From: Bhargavaea cecembensis DSE10
Lineage (GTDB): Bacteria > Bacillota > Bacilli > Bacillales_A > Planococcaceae
Length of the DNA: 40,162 nt
Direction of reading: 5' to 3'
NCBI RefSeq assembly: GCF_000348905.1
Contig: NZ_AOFT01000022.1
Span: forward strand, 1-40,162
The position numbers and the translations under genes were made by a program. Numbering within the stretch: the first letter of the stretch is position 1; every line of letters starts with the position of its first letter. Positions 17,299 through 25,077 of the stretch are shown piece by piece. The notes beneath the pieces are model-generated. The model searched no databases. It was not told the origin of the DNA and saw nothing but the letters and a program-made list of their open reading frames with translations.

Positions 17299-17553
17299 AA
17301 AAAGCCCCGTCCCCATAAAAGGGACGAGGCTGAACTCGCGGTACCACCCTGATTACCGCACACGGGTGCGGTCACTCTGGACAGGATAACGGCTGTGTGC
17401 CGGCTCGCCTTTACAGCTGATGCTGGTCCCGGCGGCAACTTGCGGGGTGAACTTCGGCGCCTTCCGATCACCGGCGCTTCCAGTCCCTGGCGCCGGCTCC
17501 CTGTCATCCGATGGGCAGCCTACTCTTCCCGCTCAATGTCTTTGGTCATTTAC
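17299..17553 (-). promoter_or_regulatory. T-box leader of pheST, specifier UUC (Phe)
   Basis: On the minus strand the leader holds a stem I region with the distal GGGACTGGAAGCGCC stretch and, on its 3' side, a GAAGTTCACC specifier loop (TTC at 17449-17451), then the T-box AGGGTGGTACCGCG (17337-17350) and a 10-bp terminator stem (GCCTCGTCCC with GGGACGGGGC) followed by five T (17299-17330). The T-box 5' part can pair with uncharged tRNA acceptor ends to form the antiterminator. The Phe codon matches the downstream genes. Exact 5' end is inferred from the promoter. Confidence 0.93.
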
Positions 17554-17559
17554 TTTTCC

Positions 17560-17589
17560 AGTATATCGGAATGTTCTGCCCGTGGTCAA
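17560..17589 (-). promoter_or_regulatory. pheST promoter
   Basis: Minus strand TTGACC (17584-17589), 18-base spacer, TATACT (17560-17565). It lies immediately after the stop of the upstream methyltransferase gene and gives a leader of about 310 bases including the T-box. Confidence 0.75.
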
Positions 17590-17595
17590 GCCGGT

Positions 17596-18357
17596 TCAGT
17601 CACGCAGTGCATAGAGAAGGATCCCCGTCGCGACCGCCACATTCAGTGATTCGGCAAGTCCCCGGAGAGGGATCATGAGTTTCTTGTCGGTTTCGGCAAG
17701 CAGTTCCGGATCGACTCCGCTCCCCTCATTGCCGACAATCAGCGCAAACATGTCGCTTTTTCCCGGCTCATCATAGGCGACCGCACCTTCAAGTGCCGTG
17801 CCGTAAACCGGGATTCCCCTGCTTTTCAGCCCGGGAACCGTTTCCCGGAGATCTCCCCGGATTACAGGCAGATGGAAATGCGAGCCTTGAGCGGAGCGGA
17901 CCGTTTTCGGCGCATACGGATCGGCGCTTCCTTTCCCGAGGATCACCGCATCGATGCCTGCTGCGTCGGCTGTGCGGATCATCGTGCCGATATTGCCGGG
18001 GTCCTGTACGGCATCGACAAGAAGCAGGGATTTCCAACCCTCCTGCTCGGCCTCCGTCACTTCCGGGATCCGGCACTGTGCGTAGATTCCCTGGGGATGT
18101 TCGGTATCCGTGATTTCCCGTTCGACCTGCGAAGTAATCTCAATCAGCTGGACCTCGTCAATCTCCCAATAGTCAGGTATTGTGACGCCTTCCCTGACAA
18201 TCAGCGCCAGTACCGTACCTTCTTTTTTAAGCGCCTCTTCCGCCAGGTGTTCCCCTTCCACAAGGAATTCTCCCGTTTTGTCCCGTTCTTTTCGGGTGTT
18301 GACCAGTTTTTTCAAATGTTTCACAAGCGAGTTCTGTGTGGATTCAATCCGCTTCAA
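17596..18357 (-). CDS. rlmP: SpoU/TrmH-type 23S rRNA ribose 2'-O-methyltransferase (YsgA/RlmP)
   Basis: SPOUT-class enzyme using S-adenosylmethionine to methylate a ribose in RNA. The 253-residue protein has an N-terminal substrate-binding domain (L30e-like, about 1-95) and the trefoil-knot domain with motif 1 DPGNIGTMIRTADAAG, motif 2 FALIVGNEGSGV and motif 3 IPLRGLAESLNVAVATGILLY. Position next to pheS and sspI matches B. subtilis YsgA, reported as RlmP modifying the 23S A-loop; that assignment is by orthology. The start is a TTG (18357) with GAAGGTGT upstream. It is divergent from sspI. Confidence 0.87.
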   Translation of the reverse strand: MKRIESTQNSLVKHLKKLVNTRKERDKTGEFLVEGEHLAEEALKKEGTVLALIVREGVTIPDYWEIDEVQLIEITSQVEREITDTEHPQGIYAQCRIPEVTEAEQEGWKSLLLVDAVQDPGNIGTMIRTADAAGIDAVILGKGSADPYAPKTVRSAQGSHFHLPVIRGDLRETVPGLKSRGIPVYGTALEGAVAYDEPGKSDMFALIVGNEGSGVDPELLAETDKKLMIPLRGLAESLNVAVATGILLYALRD

Positions 18358-18458
18358 TCTATGACACCTTCCGTCATCCGTTATTTGCTTTAGTGTAGCA
18401 AAACGGAGGTATAAGCTGCGAGCAAAACGGAAAACCTTTCCGCAGGAGGGTGATGAAC

Positions 18459-18677
18459 ATGAACTTCCAGATCCGTGATGCCATCACGGCCAACATGCAG
18501 GGGAACTCGGCAGAAGACATCCGGGGCGTCATCGACGACGCCATTTCCCGGGGCGAGGAACATCTCCTGCCCGGTCTCGGCGTGATCTTCGAAAAGTTCT
18601 GGCAGCATGCCGATCCGGCCGAAAAGCAGAACGTCCTGGCCGACCTGGAAAGCGCATTCGGCAAAAAGGTCCAATAA
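18459..18677 (+). CDS. sspI: Small acid-soluble spore protein SspI
   Basis: Minor small acid-soluble protein of the spore core, made in the forespore. The 72-residue product reads MNFQIRDAITANMQGNS and then contains IDDAISRGEEHLLPGLGVIFEKFWQHAD, quoted as GEEHLLPGLGVIFE, which matches the SspI signature almost residue for residue. I start at ATG 18459, nine bases after GGAGG; ATG 18453 and GTG 18450 are too close to the ribosome site. A SigG promoter is expected from the family, but I could not assign one confidently in the 92-base space before it. Presence of this gene implies a spore-forming lineage. Confidence 0.92.
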   Translation: MNFQIRDAITANMQGNSAEDIRGVIDDAISRGEEHLLPGLGVIFEKFWQHADPAEKQNVLADLESAFGKKVQ

Positions 18678-18686
18678 GGCAATTGG

Positions 18687-18714
18687 AAAAGCCGCCGGCT
18701 CCGGCGGCTTTTTT
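18687..18714. terminator. Two-way terminator of sspI and argF
   Basis: AAAAGCCGCCGG-CT-CCGGCGGCTTTTTT: a perfect GC-rich stem flanked by A and T runs, working for sspI on the plus strand and argF on the minus strand. Confidence 0.93.
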
Positions 18715-18723
18715 CGTGTTCAA

Positions 18724-19686
18724 TTAAAGAATTGATGCAAGAACCGCTTTTTGTGCATGGAGGCGGTTTTCAGCCTGCTGGAAGATGTAAGAATTCGGAC
18801 CGTCAATGACGGATGCCGATACCTCTTCGCCGCGGTGGGCCGGCAGGCAGTGAAGGAACATGTAGTCCTCCTTCGCATGTTTGACCAGCGCATCATCAAC
18901 CATGAAGCCCTTGAACGCTTGCAGCCTTGCAGCCGTTTCCTCTTCCTGCCCCATGCTGGTCCAGGTATCGGTGTAGACGGCGTCCGCCCCGCTGACCGCC
19001 TTGACCGGATCGGAGGTCCAGCTGACCTGCCCTCCGGTCTTGCCGGCAATGGCGACGGCTGTTTCCATCACATCAGGCGACGGCTCATAGCCTTCCGGCG
19101 TCGCAACTGCAATTTCCATTCCTGTATGGGCTGCGGCGATGATAAGAGAGTGGGCCACATTGTTCCCGTCACCGACATAGGCGATCTTTCGGCCTTCCAG
19201 TGCGCCCTTTACTTCACGCACCGTCAGGAGATCGGCAAGTGCCTGGCAAGGGTGGTAGATATCCGTCAGGCCATTGATGACCGGAATGCTCGCTTCGTCC
19301 GCCAGTTCCTGCACCATCGTATGCTTGTTGGCGCGGATCATGATTGCATCCAGGTAGCCGGACAGCACATGCGCCGTGTCGTAGACCGATTCACCGCGGC
19401 CGATCTGCATGTCTCGCGAATTCAGGTACATCGCATGCCCACCGAGTTGGATCATGCCGGACTCGAATGAAATCCGGGTGCGCGTCGAATGTTTCTCGAA
19501 GATCATTCCAAGGATCTTCCCGGCGAGCAGCTTCGGATAACGGCCCTCCGAACCGAGCTTTTTCAGTACAACACCCAGTTCCACCAGGCCTTTTACTTCA
19601 TCGCCCGAAAGCTGGTCCAGTGCCAGCAGATCTTTTCCCTTCAGGCTTTCAACCAATACCATCTCCTGCATCCCCGTCATGAACAT
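18724..19686 (-). CDS. argF: Ornithine carbamoyltransferase
   Basis: Makes citrulline from ornithine and carbamoyl phosphate in arginine synthesis. The 320-residue protein has the carbamoyl-phosphate loop FEKHSTRTRISFESG (STRTR at 67-71), a DAIMIRAN helix, HPCQALADLLT and the ornithine/catalytic HCLPAHRGEEV. AAGGGTGA stands eight bases before the ATG at 19686. No other arginine gene is nearby, unlike the argCJBD-carAB-argF cluster of B. subtilis. The gene could instead be the catabolic enzyme of the deiminase route, but arcA and arcC are absent here, so the biosynthetic role is more likely. Confidence 0.93.
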   Translation of the reverse strand: MFMTGMQEMVLVESLKGKDLLALDQLSGDEVKGLVELGVVLKKLGSEGRYPKLLAGKILGMIFEKHSTRTRISFESGMIQLGGHAMYLNSRDMQIGRGESVYDTAHVLSGYLDAIMIRANKHTMVQELADEASIPVINGLTDIYHPCQALADLLTVREVKGALEGRKIAYVGDGNNVAHSLIIAAAHTGMEIAVATPEGYEPSPDVMETAVAIAGKTGGQVSWTSDPVKAVSGADAVYTDTWTSMGQEEETAARLQAFKGFMVDDALVKHAKEDYMFLHCLPAHRGEEVSASVIDGPNSYIFQQAENRLHAQKAVLASIL

Positions 19687-19722
19687 TCAACTCACCCTTC
19701 CGTTTATTCATCTTGTTGCATC

Positions 19723-19751
19723 ATTATACAATTGTATAAATATTAAATCAA
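19723..19751 (-). promoter_or_regulatory. argF promoter with palindrome over the -10
   Basis: Minus strand TTGATT (19746-19751), 17-base spacer, TATAAT (19723-19728). The 16-bp perfect palindrome TTATACAATTGTATAA (19724-19739) covers the -10 and spacer. It is a good operator position; an ArgR/AhrC half-site is possible but the match to the published ARG box is poor. Confidence 0.7.
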
Positions 19752-19799
19752 GCGGTTCTTTATGACCATTTTCTATTTTTTTCTTGAAAATCCACTCAC

Positions 19800-19838
19800 A
19801 AAAAATCTCCCCGCCAACCGATTAGGGATGGCGGGGAG
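19800..19838 (-). terminator. Terminator of the M42 aminopeptidase gene
   Basis: Minus strand CTCCCCGCCA pairs perfectly with TGGCGGGGAG over a 12-base loop, followed by ATTTTTTG. Confidence 0.92.
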
Positions 19839-19846
19839 TTTCCTGC

Positions 19847-20935
19847 TTATTCGAATGTCAGGCGGTCGACGGTTTCGCGGTCCAGTTTCTTGATGACTTC
19901 TACGATCAGCTGTACAGCGTGCTCGTAATCCTGTTTGTGCAGCATCGCCGCATGGCTGTGGATGTAGCGTGTCGGGATGCAGATCGCGAGGGACGGCACG
20001 CCTTCGTTGGCCAGATGGATGGAGCCTGCATCCGTTCCGCCACCCGGGATCGTTTCAAACTGATAAGGGATGCCCTGTTCTTCTGCCGTATCCACGACCA
20101 GGTCGCGAAGTCCTTTATGGGAGACCATCGATGCGTCAAACAGGACAATCTGAGGCCCTTTGCCCATCTTGCCGGATGCCTCTTTGGACGAAACGCCCGG
20201 CGTATCTCCAGCGATGCCGACATCAACGGCAAAGCCGATATCCGGCTTAACCTTGGCAGCGACTGTCCGCGCACCGCGCAGGCCGATCTCTTCCTGGACG
20301 GCCCCTGCGGAAAAGACGGTGTTCGGGTGCTTCTCGTCTTTCAGTTTTCGCAGGACGTCAATGGCGATGGCGCAGCCGATCCGGTTGTCCCAGGCTTTGG
20401 CAAGCAGATAATCCGGATTGTTCATGACCGTGAATTCAAAGTAAGGGGCGACCATATCTCCCGGGCGCACGCCCCATTCCATCGCCTCTTCCTTTGATGA
20501 GGCGCCGATGTCGATGAACATCTCCTTGATGTCGACCGGCTTCTTGCGGGCATCGGCAGACAGGATATGCGGCGGCTTGGAGCCGATGACTCCGGTGATC
20601 TCGCGGCCGTCACGCGTCACGATCGTCACGCGCTGAGCAAGCATGACCTGCGACCACCAGCCTCCGACTGTCTGGAAACTGAGGAATCCCTTATCGTCAA
20701 TTTTCGAAATCATGAAGCCGACTTCGTCGAGGTGGCCCGCCACCAGCACGCGCGGTCCTTCCGGGTCACCTTTCTTTTCCGCGATCAGCGAGCCGAGGCC
20801 GTCATAGCCGATTGAATCGGCAAACGGTTCGATATAGCGCTTCATCACTTCCCGGGGTTCCCGTTCATTGCCCGGAATCCCTTTTGCATCTGTCAGGTCT
20901 TTTAACATCTGTAGCTGTTCGTCAAGCTGGACCAT
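19847..20935 (-). CDS. M42 family metallo-aminopeptidase (YsdC/FrvX type)
   Basis: Cytoplasmic di-metal aminopeptidase or deblocking peptidase of the glutamyl-aminopeptidase/endoglucanase M family. The 362-residue protein has metal ligands in [10 protein letters not shown] (His68, Asp70), [29 protein letters not shown] (paired Glu), [13 protein letters not shown], and the C-terminal [11 protein letters not shown] with a His ligand; a dimerisation-type beta insertion lies at about 75-165. AGGAGGT precedes the ATG. It is monocistronic with a strong SigA promoter and terminator. A cre-like sequence overlaps its -35. Older annotation as cellulase for this family is not supported. Confidence 0.93.
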   Translation of the reverse strand: MVQLDEQLQMLKDLTDAKGIPGNEREPREVMKRYIEPFADSIGYDGLGSLIAEKKGDPEGPRVLVAGHLDEVGFMISKIDDKGFLSFQTVGGWWSQVMLAQRVTIVTRDGREITGVIGSKPPHILSADARKKPVDIKEMFIDIGASSKEEAMEWGVRPGDMVAPYFEFTVMNNPDYLLAKAWDNRIGCAIAIDVLRKLKDEKHPNTVFSAGAVQEEIGLRGARTVAAKVKPDIGFAVDVGIAGDTPGVSSKEASGKMGKGPQIVLFDASMVSHKGLRDLVVDTAEEQGIPYQFETIPGGGTDAGSIHLANEGVPSLAICIPTRYIHSHAAMLHKQDYEHAVQLIVEVIKKLDRETVDRLTFE

Positions 20936-20966
20936 TACTTCGACCTCCTAAACATGTGTCAATCAA

Positions 20967-20995
20967 ATTATAGTGGATGGAGCATGCGTTTTCAA
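20967..20995 (-). promoter_or_regulatory. M42 aminopeptidase promoter with cre-like site
   Basis: Minus strand TTGAAA (20990-20995), 17-base spacer, TATAAT (20967-20972), nearly ideal. Bases 20981-20995 read TTGAAAACGCATGCT, fitting the loose cre consensus WTGNAANCGNWNNCW. The promoter is well supported; the cre call is weaker than that of lcfA because fewer of the commonly conserved bases at its 3' side match. Confidence 0.7.
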
Positions 20996-21032
20996 AACAT
21001 TTCGGGAAAAGACAATCAAAGACGATCGGCGA

Positions 21033-22082
21033 TCAGTCACAATCCAGCTCGTTTTTCAGCCGCCTGATGAACCTGTCCTTTTCATCCGTCCTGACTGCAA
21101 CAGCCGTATACGGTCTTCGGATCCCCATCAATAATGTCGCATATACCGGCTCCTTCAGCTTGAGGAGGACACGCGGGCGGGCCTCTTCAAAGTCTCTGGC
21201 GATGAACTCTGCGGTGTCCTTCGACAATTTACCGGACAGTGCTTCCTCCTCTGTGACCACTTCTGCAATGTCGGAATAGCGGATTTCCATCCGTTTGGAC
21301 ATGCCGAGGGACAGGTAAAGCCGGTCACGGCCGAAAACCGCAGGAGTCAGCCGGACCGCCTGCATGTCCCCGATCAGGTAAATGACCGAATAAACGTTCA
21401 GGATAAGAAGGATGATCGATAGGACAAGCGATTTTTCATGAAGCCACCAGTGGATGCCGATCGTTTCAATGATAATGGCATGGATGAGCATCAGCTGCAT
21501 GGCCATATGGCTTGTGTTCCGGTGGAGGGTGAATGCATCTTCAGCAGGCAGCGGCTTCTTTTTCCAAGCTCCGAATGCATAATAGAACATCAGCATTTCT
21601 GAGCAGAATGCGTGTACGATCGGGTGGCTCCGGATATGGCTGTCGACGGCAGCAGGGAATGCGAAGAGGAGCGGCTTTTGATCCTCCCTGGTTGTCCGGA
21701 TGATTTTTGGCAGGTAGACAAACAGGGAGACGACGAGCACCAGTTCAAGCAGGATCAGTGCGCCTTCTGCGGCAAATCCGATATAGGTGATCGGCGTATA
21801 GCTGCCCAGCCATTCGGCAGGAATAAGAAACCGGGCAACAATTAGGCCGGAAGCCGACCCGAACAGAAAGCCCTTCAGTGTAATCGCTCTTCTCCAGGCA
21901 AGGAACAGAAGCGGTGCCACGATCGCCAGGTCGATCAGGGAGCCGATCACAACCGCCTCCGAAGCCCCGGAAAGCACGGTGCCGCCGAACTCAGTCCGGT
22001 AAAGGACCAGATTGGAACCGAGGACAAGCAGCAGCAGGATCAGCCAGACAGGATTTGCGGATTTGCGGACGACAGCATTCAT
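21033..22082 (-). CDS. Polytopic membrane protein with C-terminal cytoplasmic domain
   Basis: Function unknown. The 349-residue protein has about eight hydrophobic segments in residues 12-250, then a soluble C-terminal part of about 100 residues that begins VRLTPAVFGRDRLYLSLGMSKRMEIRYSDI, quoted as LYLSLGMSKRMEIRYSDI. That pattern of a short strand, turn, strand and the I-x-Y-S-D-I end resembles a bacterial PH domain. Proteins of this kind in Bacillales are often named beta-carotene monooxygenase, but I see no histidine ligand set to support an oxygenase. ATG at 22082 follows GGAGGGTGA; a GTG 15 bases upstream is less likely. It is a single gene with a TATAAT at 22112-22117. Confidence 0.75.
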   Translation of the reverse strand: MNAVVRKSANPVWLILLLLVLGSNLVLYRTEFGGTVLSGASEAVVIGSLIDLAIVAPLLFLAWRRAITLKGFLFGSASGLIVARFLIPAEWLGSYTPITYIGFAAEGALILLELVLVVSLFVYLPKIIRTTREDQKPLLFAFPAAVDSHIRSHPIVHAFCSEMLMFYYAFGAWKKKPLPAEDAFTLHRNTSHMAMQLMLIHAIIIETIGIHWWLHEKSLVLSIILLILNVYSVIYLIGDMQAVRLTPAVFGRDRLYLSLGMSKRMEIRYSDIAEVVTEEEALSGKLSKDTAEFIARDFEEARPRVLLKLKEPVYATLLMGIRRPYTAVAVRTDEKDRFIRRLKNELDCD

Positions 22083-22111
22083 CGGATCACCCTCCACCTT
22101 CTTTTACTTCT

Positions 22112-22117
22112 ATTATA
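22112..22117 (-). promoter_or_regulatory. -10 element ahead of the 349-residue membrane protein gene
   Basis: Perfect TATAAT on the minus strand, 30 bases before the ATG. The upstream region is a purine run and offers no good -35. Confidence 0.4.
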
Positions 22118-22155
22118 CGTCGGCTCTGCCTCCCTCTCCTTCCAACACATGAATA

Positions 22156-22180
22156 AACCGCCCCCGAAACGGAGGCGGTT
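22156..22180 (-). terminator. Terminator of the wrbA-like gene
   Basis: Minus strand AACCGCCTCC-GTTTC-GGGGGCGGTT, a 10-bp stem with one G-U pair. The tail (TATTC) is poor in T, so efficiency is uncertain. Confidence 0.65.
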
Positions 22181-22196
22181 CACACAATGTTCGGAT

Positions 22197-22820
22197 TCAG
22201 CCGCTGGAACCCTGCTTGACCCATTTGGCGACTTCAATCGTGCGCCGGGCCTGGTGCTGGACGGCCGCTTTGATTTGCTCTTCCCCTTCGACCATATTGC
22301 CGTCCTGGTCGACCGACACACTCGTGCCGTACGGGTTGCCGCCGGCCGCGAAAATGGAAGGATCCGTATAACCGGGAGCAGCGATGATGGCGCCCCAGTG
22401 GAACAGCGACGTATAAAGGGAGAGGATCGTCGCTTCCTGGCCCCCGTGCGGATTCTGGGCGGAGGACATGGCGCTGCAAACTTTGTTGACGAGCTTGCCC
22501 TGTGCCCAGAGACCGCCGGTCAGGTCAAAGAACTGCTGCATCTGCACCGACTTGCTTCCAAAGCGCGTTGGGGTACTGAAGATAATGGCATCCGCCCATT
22601 CCAGGTCCTCCGGCTTGGCTTCAGGTTCATCCTTGACCGAGTCGTAATGCTGTTTCCAGGCGGGATTGGATGAAATCGCCGCCTCGGGAGCCGTTTCGGC
22701 TACCTTCAGCACCTTGACTTCCGCACCTGCTTCCTGTGCCGCTTCACCTGCCCAATGTGCCAATTTGTGATTGGTTCCGGTCGAGCTGTAGTGAATGACC
22801 GCCAATTTAATCGAATCCAT
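22197..22820 (-). CDS. wrbA: WrbA-type NAD(P)H:quinone oxidoreductase
   Basis: Flavodoxin-fold FMN enzyme that reduces quinones by two electrons and protects against redox stress. The 207-residue protein has the phosphate-binding loop IHYSSTGTNHKLA (about 8-20), FSTPTRFGSKSVQMQQF (about 79-95) holding the FMN ring region, and SAQNPHGGQEATILSLYTSLFHWG typical of WrbA, seen as GGQEATILSLYTSLFH. AAAGGAG precedes the ATG at 22820; an open frame of 13 more codons lacks a ribosome site. It stands alone between two unrelated genes and is divergent from the MFS gene. Confidence 0.88.
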   Translation of the reverse strand: MDSIKLAVIHYSSTGTNHKLAHWAGEAAQEAGAEVKVLKVAETAPEAAISSNPAWKQHYDSVKDEPEAKPEDLEWADAIIFSTPTRFGSKSVQMQQFFDLTGGLWAQGKLVNKVCSAMSSAQNPHGGQEATILSLYTSLFHWGAIIAAPGYTDPSIFAAGGNPYGTSVSVDQDGNMVEGEEQIKAAVQHQARRTIEVAKWVKQGSSG

Positions 22821-22970
22821 CCGAACCACTCCTTTGAATATGATAGATCGGGCAAACATTACTACTATTGCCTCCGGCCGGAATGGCTAAACAACCGGCT
22901 TTCAAATGGATGACGTCCGGCAGCCCTCATGATAAAGTAAATTTACCATGATCCGGAAAGAGGCCAGGCC

Positions 22971-24119
22971 ATGCGTGTCTTCATTTACTTCATCATTTTC
23001 TTCTCATTTTTTGACCTGTTCAGCCAGCTGCCGGTGATGAGCCCTCATGCCGTTCTTCTCGGCGCCACTCCCTTTGTCACCGGTCTGGTCGTCGGAATCT
23101 ATTCATTCGCTAATACGATCGGCAATGTCCTCTCCGGGTTTGCGACTGACCGGCTCGGGCCGTTTCCGATCCTCGTCGCCGGGCTGCTGTTATCTTCGGC
23201 CGCCCTGTTCCTCTACACGCCCGCGGACACGCCGAATGCCCTTCTGGCGGTCCGGGTTGTCCATGGCTTCATGGAAGGCCTGATTGTTCCGGCTGCATTC
23301 ACGTTCATCGCGAACCGGTCGGAAGGATCCAAACGCGGCAGGAACTCCGCACTGTCCGGGGCTTTTGTCGGACTTGCCGCGATTGCCGGGCCTGCCCTGA
23401 GCGGCATCGTCGCTTCCAGAACCGGCGCACCGTTCATCATGATGATGAACGGCGCTTTTCTCCTGACACTTGCCGTTCTTGCCGTCTTCATCCTCCGCGG
23501 CGGCAGAAAACAAAAAGAAAAGCAGGAAAATTTCTCTTCCGGGCATTTCCCGGTAAAGGCCCTGTTCCGGCACCCCGGTGTAATCCGGGCATTTGCCGGC
23601 GCCTTTTTCCTGATGTTCTCCCAGGGTGCGCTCGCACTTGTCCTGCCGCTCCGTGTCGAAGCGCTTGGATACGATACAAAAACGAGCGGCCTTTTGCTCA
23701 GCGTATTCGGCGTTGTCGCCATCCTGATTTTTGTTCTCCCGACCAACCGGCTGTTCGATCAGGTCAGGCCTGAGGCAACGCTCTCATTCGGCATCGCCCT
23801 CATGGGAGCCAGCATGCTCTTTTTGTCCGCGGCCGTACAGCTCCCGCTGCTTTATGCGGCGATGTCCCTATACGGCGTCGGGTTTGCGTTCCTGTTTCCT
23901 TCCGTCAACTCCCTGCTGATCGATTCAACAGATCCGCATTACCGCGGGAAGGCCTATGGATACTTTTACGCGTTTTTCTCGATCGGCGTGGTCGCGGGAT
24001 CCGGACTGATCGGGCTCCTGGGCCTTGACGCCCGCGGCGCGTTTTTGCTGACCGGAGCGGTGCTTCTGGCGGTGTCCGCCTTTGCATTGTCCGGCATGAA
24101 ACGCAGGAGTGCCGTGTGA
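22971..24119 (+). CDS. MFS transporter (drug or metabolite efflux type)
   Basis: Twelve-helix major facilitator superfamily permease, 382 residues. The loop 2-3 signature DRLGPFPIL (motif A remnant) lies near residue 60, and a charged central loop (GGRKQKEKQENF, about 176-190) divides the two six-helix halves. RVVHGFMEGLIVPAAFTFIA and GAFVGLAAIAGPALSGIVA are the usual helix 4-5 stretches, quoted here as HGFMEGLIVPAAF and AGPALSGIV. The family suggests proton-driven export; the substrate cannot be told. GAGAGG-like bases (AGAGG) sit seven bases from the ATG. It is monocistronic on the plus strand and shares a terminator with the LysM gene. Confidence 0.88.
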   Translation: MRVFIYFIIFFSFFDLFSQLPVMSPHAVLLGATPFVTGLVVGIYSFANTIGNVLSGFATDRLGPFPILVAGLLLSSAALFLYTPADTPNALLAVRVVHGFMEGLIVPAAFTFIANRSEGSKRGRNSALSGAFVGLAAIAGPALSGIVASRTGAPFIMMMNGAFLLTLAVLAVFILRGGRKQKEKQENFSSGHFPVKALFRHPGVIRAFAGAFFLMFSQGALALVLPLRVEALGYDTKTSGLLLSVFGVVAILIFVLPTNRLFDQVRPEATLSFGIALMGASMLFLSAAVQLPLLYAAMSLYGVGFAFLFPSVNSLLIDSTDPHYRGKAYGYFYAFFSIGVVAGSGLIGLLGLDARGAFLLTGAVLLAVSAFALSGMKRRSAV

Positions 24120-24139
24120 AACCTCCTTTTCAGGACATC

Positions 24140-24187
24140 AAACAGCCATCCGCCCATCTGATTGTCAGATGTTGCGGATGGCTGTTT
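24140..24187. terminator. Two-way terminator between the MFS and LysM/3D genes
   Basis: A 14-bp outer stem (AAACAGCCATCCGC with GCGGATGGCTGTTT) encloses a second small hairpin CATCTG-ATTGT-CAGATG. Flanked by T on both strands, it serves both convergent genes. Confidence 0.9.
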
Positions 24188-24198
24188 TCATTTCCCTA

Positions 24199-24963
24199 TC
24201 AGTTGAGGATCTTCACTTGGACTGTCTTGGATCCCCACTGCAGCGCGCGGCTCTTGTTCGGGATAAAGACATCGATGCGATTGCCTTTGATGGCGCCGCC
24301 TGTGTCTCCCGCAATGGCTTCACCATAGCCTTCAACCCATACTTTCGTTCCGAGCGGAATGACTTTAGGGTCCACTGCGATGACTTTCTGGTTCGGGTTG
24401 GCTCTCAGGTTGATGCCTGTAGCCGTGACACCGGAGCAGCCGTTGCAGTATGCCGTGTAGGCAGTTGCGCGGACAGACAGTTCACGCGCCGCGGACGGTG
24501 CAGGCTTGGAAGCGGACGCTGTGTTGGACGCGCTTGCCTGTACGGCCTTGCCGGATACTTTCAGGACTTGTCCCGGATGGATGAGCGAGCTGCTGAGGCC
24601 ATTCAGCCCCATAAGCGTGTTGACGCTCATTCCAAGGTTGGTCGCGATGCGATAAAGCGTATCGCCGCTTTTAACGGTATATGCGGAAGCGGATGCTACT
24701 TGTTTCGATGCAGCAGGCGCTTTCTGTTGTGTTTGGGTTGGAGCTGCTTTGCTGTCCGCAGAGGTCGTCAGGACATCTCCGGGATGGATCAGATCAGAGG
24801 AAAGGGAATTCCACTGTTTCAGCTGTGCGACTGTGACAGAATTGGCCTGAGAGATGGACCAGAGTGTATCACCTTTGGAGACCGTATGCTCCGCAGCCGA
24901 AGCGGTTCCCGCACCTGCACCCAGGGTCAGCGCTGCCGTCAGCGCAATCAAGCTTTTTTTCAT
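24199..24963 (-). CDS. Secreted LysM and 3D domain cell-wall protein (YocH-like)
   Basis: Secreted peptidoglycan-binding protein, probably a muralytic enzyme. The 254 residues comprise a Sec signal peptide (MKKSLIALTAALTLGAGAGT, cut after ASA at about 23), LysM 1 (about 25-67, HTVSKGDTLWSISQ), a Q/A/S linker, LysM 2 (about 94-137, YTVKSGDTLYRIAT), a second Ala/Ser linker and a C-terminal 3D domain with the three aspartates in VIAVDPKVIPLG, AIAGDTGGAI and NRIDVFI. The 3D domain is the lytic-transglycosylase-like fold of MltA. A WalR-type direct repeat upstream fits YocH, a known WalKR target. GAAAGGAG precedes the ATG. Confidence 0.92.
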   Translation of the reverse strand: MKKSLIALTAALTLGAGAGTASAAEHTVSKGDTLWSISQANSVTVAQLKQWNSLSSDLIHPGDVLTTSADSKAAPTQTQQKAPAASKQVASASAYTVKSGDTLYRIATNLGMSVNTLMGLNGLSSSLIHPGQVLKVSGKAVQASASNTASASKPAPSAARELSVRATAYTAYCNGCSGVTATGINLRANPNQKVIAVDPKVIPLGTKVWVEGYGEAIAGDTGGAIKGNRIDVFIPNKSRALQWGSKTVQVKILN

Positions 24964-25012
24964 AATGGTAAATGTCTCCTTTCTTCAACGACACCCACTC
25001 TACCACGCCTAT

Positions 25013-25029
25013 GTTACAGCGGAGTAACA
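25013..25029 (-). promoter_or_regulatory. WalR (YycF) box upstream of the LysM/3D gene
   Basis: Minus strand TGTTAC-TCCGC-TGTAAC is an exact match to the published WalR direct repeat TGTWAH-N5-TGTWAH. A weak -10 (TAGAGT) follows so that the box overlaps the -35 region, as expected for an activator. Confidence 0.8.
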
Positions 25030-25077
25030 AATCGATGAAGAAACGAAAACATTATATTACACTCTTAAAATAGCAGA

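Noticed and set aside
19768-19792. CodY-like AT-rich stretch upstream of argF
   Set aside because: Alignment to AATTTTCWGAAAATT needs an insertion and several mismatches.
22936-22945. GTAAATTTAC palindrome upstream of the MFS gene
   Set aside because: Ten AT-rich bases are likely by chance and no regulator gene is adjacent.
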